DNA from: Candidatus Kerfeldbacteria bacterium RIFCSPHIGHO2_12_FULL_48_17
GTDB lineage: Bacteria; Patescibacteriota; Patescibacteriia; HO2-48-17
DNA: 47,387 nucleotides
Direction: 5' to 3'
Assembly: GCA_001818775.1 (NCBI GenBank)
Contig: MHKD01000011.1
Location: 1-47,387 of the forward strand
In this document: piece after piece, positions 33,025-40,576 of the stretch
Layout of the letters: every line of letters begins with the position of its first letter
Position numbering within the stretch: position 1 is the first letter of the stretch
The notes under the pieces: generated by a model
Told to the model about the DNA's origin: nothing
Seen by the model: the letters and a program-made list of their open reading frames with translations, nothing else
The model's database searches: none
Translations under genes and position numbers: made by a program

Positions 33025-33690
33025 ATGGAAAGATTCGCAGAACGATTCGCAGATCCGTTGAGTGCGGTGACACACATTTTCGGAGTGTTTATCGCCATGG
33101 TTGGAGGGGTGACACTGGTGTTTTGCGCCATAAGTCAGGGTAATGATCATTTATTGGCGCTTACGGTATACGCGTTTTGGGGTGTTGGCATGTTTACGGG
33201 GAGTGCCGTCTATCACACGGTGAAATGCTCCCCAGAAACTCGGGCATTTTTGCGGAAGATAGACCACGTGTGCATTTTCGGATTTATTGCCGCCACGTAC
33301 ACACCGGTATGCGTGATCGCGCTGAAGGACAACGGAGGCACGGGAGTGCTGTTGGCGGCCTGGGCCATGGCGATCGGTGGGGGAAGTCTGAAGCATTTCT
33401 GGAAAAAACAGCCGAAGGTTATCAGTTATATCATATATTTGGTGGCCGGTTGGCTGGTGGTATTGGCAGCGCCATTTTTACCGCGGTCTTTGCAGGAGGC
33501 TATGCCAAAAACATTTACGCCATTGCTGATAGGTGGTTTATTTTACACAGTAGGGGCGCTCATTGACGGCCTCGGTGAGTTGCTGGGAAAAAGGTACAAA
33601 TTTCACGGTTGGGGAGGACATGAGATTTTTCACGTGTTTGTTTTGGCGGGGTGGGCCGTTCATTTTTATATGAACTGGCAGCTTATTTAA
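33025..33690 (+). CDS. Hemolysin III/PAQR-family membrane protein
   Basis: 221 residues, seven membrane helices. Family residues are visible: DPLSAVTHIFGVF near the N-terminus, SAVYH, the DHVCIFGFIAATYTP segment, and a C-terminal GGHEIFHVFVLAGWAVH whose histidines and the early His/Asp form the predicted metal site. It has a clear SD (AAAGGAGGG), unlike many neighbours. PAQR proteins are membrane-embedded hydrolase-like proteins; the bacterial role is not defined and true hemolytic activity should not be assumed. Confidence 0.93.
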   Translation: MERFAERFADPLSAVTHIFGVFIAMVGGVTLVFCAISQGNDHLLALTVYAFWGVGMFTGSAVYHTVKCSPETRAFLRKIDHVCIFGFIAATYTPVCVIALKDNGGTGVLLAAWAMAIGGGSLKHFWKKQPKVISYIIYLVAGWLVVLAAPFLPRSLQEAMPKTFTPLLIGGLFYTVGALIDGLGELLGKRYKFHGWGGHEIFHVFVLAGWAVHFYMNWQLI

Positions 33691-33717
33691 GGGAAGGAGG
33701 GATTGGTAAATTATAGG

Positions 33718-33757
33718 GAAGAACCAGGCTTTTGGGTCAGGTTCTTCATTTATTTTT
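33718..33757 (+). terminator. Terminator of the hemolysin III gene
   Basis: A perfect 8-bp stem GAAGAACC/GGTTCTTC (33718-33725 with 33740-33747), followed by ATTTATTTTT. Confidence 0.8.
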
Positions 33758-33836
33758 GGCTTTACAAAGGGGTGTTTTTATTGTATTATGACGATACGTT
33801 TTTGTATGTGTTTTCTCGAAAAAATTAGGTGCGGAC

Positions 33837-33954
33837 CCCGAATTATCGGGCCCCGCAAACGAGGTGCGGAAGGAGTGAAACGACTGAGCACGCGTTTGTG
33901 GGGAAAAGGAGAAATACCGCGAAAGCCGGAGTGAACAAACGAATGTTTGGTCAC
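33837..33954. repeat. Hairpin-rich segment upstream of tRNA-Asp
   Basis: Three consecutive stems in about 118 bases: CCCGA/TCGGG (33837-33850); an 11-bp arm pair CCCCGCAAACG/CGTTTGTGGGG with one G-T pair (33851-33903); and GTGA-CAAAC/GTTTG-TCAC (33931-33954). There is no coding potential. It recalls the element beside tRNA-Thr(GGT) in position and character, though the sequences differ. Confidence 0.65.
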
Positions 33955-33979
33955 ACAGGCTGGAGCGAAATTTCGACGT

Positions 33980-34053
33980 GGGGTTGTAGCTCAGTTGGTT
34001 AGAGCGTCTGCCTGTCACGCAGAAGGTCGCGGGTTCGAGTCCCGTCAACCCCG
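33980..34053 (+). tRNA. tRNA-Asp (GTC)
   Basis: Acceptor GGGGTTG/CAACCCC, anticodon stem TCTGC/GCAGA with loop CTGTCAC, T arm GCGGG TTCGAGT CCCGT with one G-T pair, and discriminator G. Confidence 0.96.
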
Positions 34054-34054
34054 C
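34037..34054 (+). repeat. 18-bp direct repeat, copy 1 (3' end of tRNA-Asp)
   Basis: GAGTCCCGTCAACCCCGC, the T-arm to acceptor end of tRNA-Asp, recurs exactly at 34213-34230. Confidence 0.9.
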
Positions 34055-34060
34055 TGATAT

Positions 34061-34090
34061 AAAAAAGAATGCCATATGGGCATCTTTTTT
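34061..34090 (+). terminator. Terminator of tRNA-Asp
   Basis: AAAAAAG plus ATGCC pair with GGCAT plus CTTTTTT around a 5-base loop, with one bulged A. Confidence 0.75.
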
Positions 34091-34212
34091 ATTACATTGA
34101 GATGATGGAGGGACGAGAAGGCGACCGTAGCGCTTGCGCCAGTGGCGCAAGGAAACGGCGCCTGGCTGCGAAGGAACTCCGAGTCGGCTTGCGACGAGGA
34201 GTGGGTGAGCAG

Positions 34213-34230
34213 GAGTCCCGTCAACCCCGC
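34213..34230 (+). repeat. 18-bp direct repeat, copy 2 (attachment-site-like)
   Basis: Exact copy of the last 17 bases of tRNA-Asp plus one base, 176 bases downstream of the original. It is not part of a second tRNA gene. A duplicated tRNA 3' end is the classic footprint of integrase-type insertion. Confidence 0.85.
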
Positions 34231-34296
34231 CATTCGATACTTCGGCCGGAATCAGTATTTACAAAATTGGAAAACGGAAGTAATATAAAAAAGTAG

Positions 34297-34320
34297 GGCG
34301 TCCAAAACGCCTTATTTTTA
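34297..34320 (+). terminator. Rho-independent-like terminator
   Basis: GGCGT (34297-34301) pairs with ACGCC (34307-34311), followed by TTATTTTTA. No gene upstream explains it except the tRNA-Asp region. Confidence 0.5.
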
Positions 34321-34386
34321 TTAAAAATTCATTGATTTCCAACCAAAAAAATGCTAGGGTAAAATGAAATTATATAAAATATTCAA

Positions 34387-35313
34387 ATGGAAAATAAGAA
34401 CAATCAAATAATCATTTATAAAAGCACCGATGGGCAGACAAAGATTGAAGTGACGCTGGAAAATGAAACCGTTTGGCTTACGCAAGATCAAATGGCAGAG
34501 CTTTTTGATAAGGCAAAATCGACTATAAATGAACACATACAAAACGTCTATTATGAAAAAGAGCTTATTTTAGAAGAAACTATGAGAAAATTCGGAAATT
34601 CCGAATTTTCTACCAAGCCGACAAATTACTATAATCTGGACATGATCATCTCCGTCGGTTATCGTGTTAATTCTTTGCGGGGCACGCAATTTCGTATCTG
34701 GGCAACGAAAAAATTAAGGGAATATATTGTGAAAGGATTCGTGATGGATGATGAGAGGTTGGAAAATGGAAAAGTGGCGAAAACCTATTTTCAAGAATGG
34801 GAAGAACGAATCAGAAAAATCAGAACGTCGGAAGCTAATTTTTATCAAAAGATAAGAGATGTTTTTGCTACAAGCGTAGACTATAATGCTAAAGCGGATT
34901 ACGCGAAAAAGTTTTTTGCAATGGTGCAAAACAAATTTCATTTTGCCATTACCGGTTTGACGGCGGCGGAAATAGTGGCCAATCGAGTGGATGCGGCTAA
35001 GGAGAATTTAGGACTCACTAACTGGAAAGGCAAAATCATTACCCGAGAACAAGCGGAAATTGCGAAAAATTATTTGGAAGAGTTGGAGCTCAAACGATTA
35101 AATTTATTGGTGGAGCAATTTCTTTCGTTTGCTGAATTACAGAGTGTGGAACAAAGAGTTATGTATATGAAAAATTGGATTGAAAAGCTGGATGGGTTTC
35201 TTGTTTTGAACGATAAAGAAATTTTGGAAAATGCAGGAAATATAAGACGAAAAGACATGGAGAAGAAAGTGCGCCGAGAATTGGCAAAATTCAATCAAAA
35301 ATACTTAAAATAA
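34387..35313 (+). CDS. RhuM-family (virulence RhuM) protein
   Basis: 308 residues matching the RhuM family: the N-terminal TKIEVTLENETVWLTQDQMAELFDKAKSTINEHI segment (DNA-binding-like, related to phage antirepressor folds), then YYNLDMIISVGYRVNSLRGTQFRIWATKKLREYI, and a C-terminal helical part with NRVDAAKENLGL. Named from Salmonella pathogenicity island genes, the family is widespread in mobile and defence-like regions and its biochemical role is not known. TAAAAT lies exactly six bases before the ATG, predicting a leaderless mRNA. It lies next to a tRNA with a duplicated 3' end, which suits horizontal origin. Confidence 0.88.
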   Translation: MENKNNQIIIYKSTDGQTKIEVTLENETVWLTQDQMAELFDKAKSTINEHIQNVYYEKELILEETMRKFGNSEFSTKPTNYYNLDMIISVGYRVNSLRGTQFRIWATKKLREYIVKGFVMDDERLENGKVAKTYFQEWEERIRKIRTSEANFYQKIRDVFATSVDYNAKADYAKKFFAMVQNKFHFAITGLTAAEIVANRVDAAKENLGLTNWKGKIITREQAEIAKNYLEELELKRLNLLVEQFLSFAELQSVEQRVMYMKNWIEKLDGFLVLNDKEILENAGNIRRKDMEKKVRRELAKFNQKYLK

Positions 35314-35430
35314 AGTATGACATTTCTATTTCCTGTTGACATTCCAATATTTTCATTTGACAGAAAAACACGTCTCGCCTAACGTGTACGTGCGACTCAT
35401 TGAAAAACCTTTAGACGAAGGAGAAAAGTG

Positions 35431-36660
35431 ATGAAATTGAAATGGAGTGTTATGGGAAGATTGTTTTTTATCGCCTTGATAACCATGGGTTTGCCGCCGT
35501 GGTGTCAGGACAGCGACGATGACGGCATTCTTGATAGGGTTGATAACTGCCCACAGGTGGCCAACATTGATCAAAAAGACAGTGATTTTGATCACGCTGG
35601 TGATGCCTGCCAGGTTTTTTTGGCGGTGTTTGGATATGACTGGGATGCGCACGGGTATGATGTTCGTGCGGTCAGTGACGGTGGCTATATCGTGGTTGGT
35701 GAAATCACGAACGCAACCCGGGATGCGTTTATAGTGAAAACCGACGCGTTTGGCAATGAACTGTGGAACAAATCCTTCGACAATGGCAGGATGGACAGCG
35801 CGCGTTCGGTGGTGGAAATTTCGGTCGGGAAATATATCGTCATGGGCACGGAAGAAGCAAACGGGATGTCGCGGATGTTCGTTATTGCGCTCGATCCCAG
35901 CGGAAATCAGGAATGGAAAAAAACGTTCATGGAGGGTTCCGGCAGCAATGAGTTTGGTCGCGGTCTCACCAAAAAAGACAATAGCATTATGGGAGTGAGC
36001 ACGGGCACCGACGCCAATGGGGCGATCTACAATCGTTTGCTCGGCCTGGACGAAGCAGGTAATGTTTTACAAAATACACTGATTGTGCACGGCGATTTTC
36101 AGTTTCGCACCATTGATGCGCGTTCAGCGGGATATATTGTTTGTGCCGAAGCGGAAAGTATGGATCATATTTCGTCGTGGGTGGCGCAGTTCGACAGCGG
36201 AGGCACCATCGTGGCGGAAAAAGATTTTCTCGATGGTGGCTGTAAGAACATTGCGACGCTGGCGGATGACGGCGCCATGTTAATAGGCGAGCTCGCGACC
36301 GAGGAGGGAAAGCAGCTCATATTGAGAAAATTCAACGCTGACCTTGGACATCTCTGGTTCAAGGAATACGGAAACCCGGGCGAAGATGAAGTTGGTCGCG
36401 CCGCGAGTGAGGCTGCAGACGGTGGATATTTCGCCGTCGGAAGTACAAAAACAACGGGCACAGAAATTTCCCAGGTGCTCATTATCAAAACAAACAGCGA
36501 TGGCGCCGTTGAGTGGGCACGGAAACTCAATGAGGATAGCGCCGCCGGAACCGGAGAAGCCGTCCGCGGCACACCAGATGGTGGTTTTGTGATGACGGGT
36601 CGGCATTTTGGAGGCGCGCTGCTCTGGAAAAGCGACAGCCAGGGAACGGTGCCGCAATAA
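35431..36660 (+). CDS. Secreted protein with one thrombospondin-3 repeat and propeller-like repeats
   Basis: 409 residues from ATG 35431, with SD GAAGGAG. A signal peptide (KWSVMGRLFFIALITMG) is followed by one calcium-binding TSP3-like unit (DSDDDGILDRVDNCP to DAC, about 24-57). About six repeats then follow, each with the pattern ARSVVEISVGKYIVMGT / EAADGGYFAVGSTKT / GEAVRGTPDGGFVMTG and a strand ending in a polar kinked loop, likely a beta-propeller. Such proteins are exported and probably bind surfaces or calcium. A perfect terminator follows. Ligand unknown. Confidence 0.75.
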   Translation: MKLKWSVMGRLFFIALITMGLPPWCQDSDDDGILDRVDNCPQVANIDQKDSDFDHAGDACQVFLAVFGYDWDAHGYDVRAVSDGGYIVVGEITNATRDAFIVKTDAFGNELWNKSFDNGRMDSARSVVEISVGKYIVMGTEEANGMSRMFVIALDPSGNQEWKKTFMEGSGSNEFGRGLTKKDNSIMGVSTGTDANGAIYNRLLGLDEAGNVLQNTLIVHGDFQFRTIDARSAGYIVCAEAESMDHISSWVAQFDSGGTIVAEKDFLDGGCKNIATLADDGAMLIGELATEEGKQLILRKFNADLGHLWFKEYGNPGEDEVGRAASEAADGGYFAVGSTKTTGTEISQVLIIKTNSDGAVEWARKLNEDSAAGTGEAVRGTPDGGFVMTGRHFGGALLWKSDSQGTVPQ

Positions 36661-36672
36661 TTTGTTTTTTAT

Positions 36673-36707
36673 AAAAGAGGGCACACATGTCTCGCTGCCC
36701 TCTTTTT
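36673..36707 (+). terminator. Terminator after the TSP3/propeller gene
   Basis: AAAAGAGGGCA (36673-36683) pairs with TGCCCTCTTTT (36696-36706) around a 12-base loop, with T continuing. Confidence 0.88.
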
Positions 36708-36726
36708 CAATACATTATTATTTTTT

Positions 36727-36755
36727 TGACAATATACGAAATCGCGCTAAACTTA
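36727..36755 (+). promoter_or_regulatory. Promoter of the SDR gene
   Basis: A perfect TTGACA (36727-36732), a 17-base spacer, and TAAACT (36750-36755, five of six). The ATG is 30 bases after the -10, with no SD. Confidence 0.65.
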
Positions 36756-36784
36756 AGAGTAATCATTTTTAAGAAAAAATATAT

Positions 36785-37579
36785 ATGAAAATTTTATCCC
36801 TCGCACAACTTATAAGTCTCAAAAATAAAACAGCCATCGTAACCGGCGGGGCCATGGGCATCGGTTTTGGCGTTGCGCGCCGATTAGCTGAAGCCGGAGC
36901 CAACGTCGTTATTGCCGATATTGATGGAGAAGTGGGCAAAGCGGCGGCCAAAGAGCTCAAGAACGAGAGTTGGCAGGCGGCATTTGTGAAAACTGATGTC
37001 TCGCGCGAACAAGATATACAAGCAGCCGTTGATTTTACGGTGAAAACCTACGGCGGAATAGATATACTCGTCAACAATGCCGGTATTTATCCAACCATTC
37101 CCATTCGGCAGATGAAACCGGCGGATTTTGAAAAAGTTCTGGCCGTAAATCTGAAAAGTGTGTTTCTTTCGACCAAGGCCGCGGCAGAACAGATGATCCA
37201 ACAAAAACGCGGCGGGAAAATCATTAACATTACCTCCATTGACGCTCTGCATCCATCATCGGTTGGTTTGGCGGTGTATGATGCGTCCAAGCACGGCGTC
37301 TGGGGATTTACCAAAAATACGGCACTGGAATTCGCTCCACACAACATTCAGATCAATGCCATTGCTCCGGGCGGGATAGCAACACCGGGCACGGGCGCAG
37401 GTAAAGCAATCCCTCCGGCCATGGAAGCGATCATCAAAAAATTTATCCAAAAAATTCCCATGAAACGCATGGGTGATCCCGATGATATCGGTAAAGTCGC
37501 ACTGTTTTTGGCTTCGGACCTCTCGAGTTATATGACCGGTTCACAGGTGGTGGTAGATGGGGGCGTATTACTTTCGTAG
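36785..37579 (+). CDS. Classical short-chain dehydrogenase/reductase
   Basis: 264 residues, full length. Cofactor motif TGGAMGIG (in AIVTGGAMGIGFGVARRLAE), an acidic ADID after the second strand that favours NAD over NADP, the structural NNAG, and the active site with Ser in NITSIDA, plus YxxxK in YDASK. The C-terminus (DPDDIGKVALFLASDLSSYMTGSQVVVDGG) is typical of glucose-dehydrogenase or 3-oxoacyl-reductase-like members. Substrate unknown. It has its own promoter and a terminator upstream, so it is probably monocistronic. Downstream is a short remnant of a zinc-ribbon gene. Confidence 0.92.
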   Translation: MKILSLAQLISLKNKTAIVTGGAMGIGFGVARRLAEAGANVVIADIDGEVGKAAAKELKNESWQAAFVKTDVSREQDIQAAVDFTVKTYGGIDILVNNAGIYPTIPIRQMKPADFEKVLAVNLKSVFLSTKAAAEQMIQQKRGGKIINITSIDALHPSSVGLAVYDASKHGVWGFTKNTALEFAPHNIQINAIAPGGIATPGTGAGKAIPPAMEAIIKKFIQKIPMKRMGDPDDIGKVALFLASDLSSYMTGSQVVVDGGVLLS

Positions 37580-37619
37580 ACGTACGGGCTTATCGTGGGG
37601 CCAACTCTGGCCGCAAACG

Positions 37620-37691
37620 TTACAGCATGGTTTTCTCGTAACAAGTCTCGCAAAAGATTTTTTCCGGGCGTTCTGGCGCGTAACTGGTACA
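37620..37691 (-). pseudogene. C-terminal remnant of a zinc-ribbon-type gene
   Basis: The minus strand encodes TSYAPERPEKIFCETCYEKT and then ML and a stop. This matches almost perfectly the C-terminus of the zinc-ribbon protein at 38739 (TSYAPERTEKIFCETCYEKT). Upstream the frame loses similarity. It is best read as the surviving tail of a duplicated or truncated paralogue, with the intervening BRO-N gene between the two copies. Confidence 0.6.
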
Positions 37692-37844
37692 CCAAAAGTA
37701 GAATGGGAGATGATGGAATAAGAAGACTGTGGCGCCAGTTTAAAATAGTGAGGAGCCGTCGCTGTGGCGTCTGGGGACAACTTTTGGTATTGAAAATTTG
37801 TTAAAAAAATGATACCATCCAAAGAAGTCAATAAGTATTTTACT

Positions 37845-38690
37845 ATGAAAAAAGAGTCAAAAAATAAGGTCATAGCCATTTTTGAGGGTCAAAAAATCCG
37901 TCGTCATTGGGATGAGGAAAAAGAACTGTGGTTTTTTTCTGTGATAGATGTGGCCAGAGTCTTAACAGGCAGCGTTGACGCCGGAGCCTATTGGAGAAAG
38001 CTAAAACAGAGGCTCAAAGAGGAGGGAAGCGAGATCGTGACAAAATGTCACGAACTGAAATTTTTGGCTAAAGACGGCAAATATTACCTCTCTGACGCCG
38101 CAGATACCGAAGTCATGCTTCGCCTGATTCAATCCATTCCATCCCCAAACGCCGAGCCCTTCAAGCTCTGGCTGGCGCGCGTCGGATACGAGCGACTGGA
38201 AGAAACCGCCGATCCGGAACTGGCAATCACCCGTGCCCTGAAAACCTATTTGCAAAAAGGCTACAGTCGTGAATGGATAAATCAACGGCTCAAGAGTATT
38301 GAAATTCGTAAAGCCATTACAGATGAATGGGAAAAACGCGGCGTGAAAGAGGGTTTGGAGTTTGCCATTCTGACCAACGAAATCACGCAGGCCTGGGCCG
38401 GTCTCACAACAAAGGAGTACAAAAATCTCAAAGGACTCAAAAAAGAAAATTTGCGGGATAATATGACCAATTTGGAGCTGGTTCTCAATATGCTGGCCGA
38501 AACAGCCACCACCGAAATTTCCGATACACGAGAACCAAAAAATTTGGATGAAAATAAAAACGTGGCTCGCGAAGGCGGAAGTGTGGCTGGCAACGCACGC
38601 AGAGAGATTGAAACCAAAACCGGACGCAAAGCAATCAGCAAAGACAATTTCAAAACCACAAAAAATAAGCGACTTCCCCAAGGTGAATAA
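37845..38690 (+). CDS. BRO-N domain (phage antirepressor-like) protein
   Basis: 281 residues from ATG 37845 (MKKESKNKVIAIFEG). A start at 37809 is possible but lies before or in the likely -10 TACCAT. The BRO-N signature is visible as IRRHWDEEKELWFFSVIDVARVL with YWRKLKQRL and SDAADTEVMLRLIQSIPSPNAEPFKLWLARVGYERLEE. A helical middle and a polar basic tail follow. BRO-N proteins come from phages and mobile elements, and CPR genomes often carry them as single genes. The role is probably DNA binding. It overlaps nothing and is followed by a perfect 8-bp palindrome. Confidence 0.85.
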   Translation: MKKESKNKVIAIFEGQKIRRHWDEEKELWFFSVIDVARVLTGSVDAGAYWRKLKQRLKEEGSEIVTKCHELKFLAKDGKYYLSDAADTEVMLRLIQSIPSPNAEPFKLWLARVGYERLEETADPELAITRALKTYLQKGYSREWINQRLKSIEIRKAITDEWEKRGVKEGLEFAILTNEITQAWAGLTTKEYKNLKGLKKENLRDNMTNLELVLNMLAETATTEISDTREPKNLDENKNVAREGGSVAGNARREIETKTGRKAISKDNFKTTKNKRLPQGE

Positions 38691-38692
38691 TG

Positions 38693-38717
38693 AGTTATCG
38701 GCAGATTGTCGATAACT
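38693..38717. repeat. 25-bp inverted repeat between BRO-N and zinc-ribbon genes
   Basis: AGTTATCG (38693-38700) and its exact inverse CGATAACT (38710-38717) with a 9-base centre, three bases past the BRO-N stop. There is no T run, so it is not a standard terminator. It might be an operator or a recombination site. Confidence 0.5.
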
Positions 38718-38738
38718 TACAGAGGATTCGCTGGAATC

Positions 38739-40430
38739 CTAGGCTATCGTTTTTTCATAACACGTTTCACAAAAAATCTTTTCCGTGCGTTCCGGCGCGT
38801 AGCTGGTTGCAAACTGATTACGGCATGGAGCCGCTTCCGCGTGATTATCATGACCAGCAAGAGTACACATGCACTGCCGCTGCCACAGTTGATTCGGATT
38901 ACGAAGCATCATCCGCCGCGCATGTCGGGCATCAGGATGCAAACGCGGCACCGGCACGCCGAGTTTTTTATACAACTCCAATTCCGGTTTGGTAATTTTA
39001 AAATTCTTACCGGTGACCTGGCAGGCAAGTACCTGGCCGCACAGCGAGTCATCAACTTCGCGCACATCATCAGCCACATCAGTCCACGACATCGTTTCTT
39101 TACCGGTAGTGAAGGGTAGCGAATCCGACCATTTCCAGCCCCGCGCCGTCACGGCGGCTTTTTCCAGAGGAAAATATTCCGCCGCCTGTGTTTCATTATA
39201 CGCCGACAACGCCAGCGCCACCGGCGGAAATTCACCATATTCACCGCTCGCACGCATATGTTCAATAATTCGCGCGCGCAAAGCCTTATATTCTTGCGCA
39301 CTGTATTGCTTGTTCAAAATGCAGTAGCTGTTGCGCCCATGCAAAGAAACGCAGCCAAACAATTCCGTCGAATTATGGCACTGATACGTATAATCAGCAA
39401 AACTCAAACCATATCCATACGAAGAAAATTTCACATTACTGGAATTCAAACCAACATTATTCACTTCATAGAGCCATTCACCGGTATTTCCAAACAACGA
39501 CACGTCCATACTGTCTTTCAAATGCAGCACGTCATGTGAATAGGCGCAGTTTTCCGAAAACTTTGCCGTAAACGACTGAAAACAATTTTTGCTGTTCAAA
39601 AAATAATCACCACTGCAGTCTTCGGAATTTTTTGCGTGTTGAAAACGACGCGGAAAGCCCAGCTTAAAGGTTTCAAAATCGCGCGCCAACGTGGTAACAG
39701 CCGCCGCCGAACCAAGGTTGAATTCACGCATCCGTTGTTCATATTCCTCGCGTGAGTATTGCACGTTCTTAATGCAGTATGATTTATTCCGTAAACCCAC
39801 GCTCATAAAACAATTCTGACAGCCGCGGCAGTCATACAAAAACGCACTGTCAACACAATCGCTCGAATTTTGCGAATAGCGCAGGTTGTAACATTTGAAA
39901 CATTCTTCACATTCATAACACTGCTCACATTCATTGCAGTGTGAACAATCCAGACAGTCACGACTTTTCTGCAACCAATACGAATAGTAGCAATTTTCAT
40001 TAAAGCTGCTGCAAAAAACGAGATAAACATTTTTGTTGTTGCCGGCAGCATGCGCATAGTCACTGTTTTCACAGTTCGACTGCAGCAAAGCCGGCATCGG
40101 CGTGGCGTACAAAACTTCCTGCCACTGATCAAAAAACGGCCGCGCAAAATCAAAGTCACGTCCGTTGTCCAGCGGGTTCCACGTGTCTGACCGCCAACAC
40201 GTTATGCAGTAGACTGGCCAAGGTGTGCCAGCCGGATAAATACTGACGATGCTTTTCTGACACAAATCACAGCTGCGCTTATACAACACCCGTTCATTGC
40301 GCCAGGCCATGCGCCGCTGACGGCGACAGGAAGGACACAAAGTTGGCTCAGGAACCGCCAGCTTCTGGTAAAATTCACGGTCCTGAGCGCGCGGTTCAAA
40401 TGATTGTTGACACTGAAGGCATGATTTCAT
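38739..40430 (-). CDS. CPR-type cysteine-rich zinc-ribbon protein
   Basis: 563 residues with about 37 Cys. An N-terminal ribbon (CLQC, then CPSC) is followed by a second (CDLC, then CITCW). A long central region repeats a pattern of about 8-20 residues such as CENSDYAHAAGNNKNVY, DCLDCSHCNECEQC, YDCRGCQNCF and NCYYSYWLQKS. These stacked Cys/Asn/Tyr repeats suggest a right-handed beta-helix with cysteine ladders. A further ribbon and the tail YAPERTEKIFCETC end the protein. There is no signal peptide, so the cysteines are probably in the cytoplasm and metal-loaded. The type recurs in Patescibacteria with no known function. A remnant of a paralogue lies at 37620. Confidence 0.85.
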   Translation of the reverse strand: MKSCLQCQQSFEPRAQDREFYQKLAVPEPTLCPSCRRQRRMAWRNERVLYKRSCDLCQKSIVSIYPAGTPWPVYCITCWRSDTWNPLDNGRDFDFARPFFDQWQEVLYATPMPALLQSNCENSDYAHAAGNNKNVYLVFCSSFNENCYYSYWLQKSRDCLDCSHCNECEQCYECEECFKCYNLRYSQNSSDCVDSAFLYDCRGCQNCFMSVGLRNKSYCIKNVQYSREEYEQRMREFNLGSAAAVTTLARDFETFKLGFPRRFQHAKNSEDCSGDYFLNSKNCFQSFTAKFSENCAYSHDVLHLKDSMDVSLFGNTGEWLYEVNNVGLNSSNVKFSSYGYGLSFADYTYQCHNSTELFGCVSLHGRNSYCILNKQYSAQEYKALRARIIEHMRASGEYGEFPPVALALSAYNETQAAEYFPLEKAAVTARGWKWSDSLPFTTGKETMSWTDVADDVREVDDSLCGQVLACQVTGKNFKITKPELELYKKLGVPVPRLHPDARHARRMMLRNPNQLWQRQCMCTLAGHDNHAEAAPCRNQFATSYAPERTEKIFCETCYEKTIA

Positions 40431-40505
40431 AAGGGCACTCTAACACAACCATAAGCGGTAGTAAAATTTTAAGTGAGGCTAAATTTTTCGTGCAAAGCTC
40501 TTCGT

Positions 40506-40535
40506 TAGACAGAACAGGTGAAGAAATTGTATAAT
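40506..40535 (+). promoter_or_regulatory. Promoter of the leader-peptide/FecR transcript
   Basis: TAGACA (40506-40511, five of six), an 18-base spacer, and a perfect TATAAT (40530-40535), six bases before ATG 40542. Confidence 0.7.
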
Positions 40536-40541
40536 TTCTCC

Positions 40542-40574
40542 ATGACAGATACACTTACAAAATCAAAAAAATAA
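40542..40574 (+). CDS. Ten-codon leaderless upstream ORF before the FecR gene
   Basis: ATG at the predicted transcription start reads MTDTLTKSKK and stops at TAA, two bases before the ATG of the FecR-domain gene. A leaderless start followed by close reinitiation would let ribosomes reach the main gene, which has no SD. It could be a coupling device or an attenuator, or a chance frame. There is no sign that the peptide itself matters. Confidence 0.45.
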   Translation: MTDTLTKSKK

Positions 40575-40576
40575 AT

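Larger units (their letters stand above)
34054..34386. other. Gene-free stretch after tRNA-Asp
   Basis: 333 bases with no supported gene. It holds the tRNA terminator (34061-34090), an 8-bp perfect hairpin CTTGCGCC/GGCGCAAG (34133-34151), the duplicated tRNA-Asp 3' end (34213-34230), a second terminator (34297-34320) and the likely promoter of the RhuM gene. Confidence 0.7.

Noticed and set aside
33025-33690. Treating the hemolysin III homologue as a toxin
   Set aside because: The sequence shows a PAQR-type seven-helix membrane protein; hemolytic activity is not implied by the family name.
34213-34230. A second tRNA-Asp gene
   Set aside because: Only the last 17 bases of the tRNA are present; upstream sequence does not fold as a tRNA.
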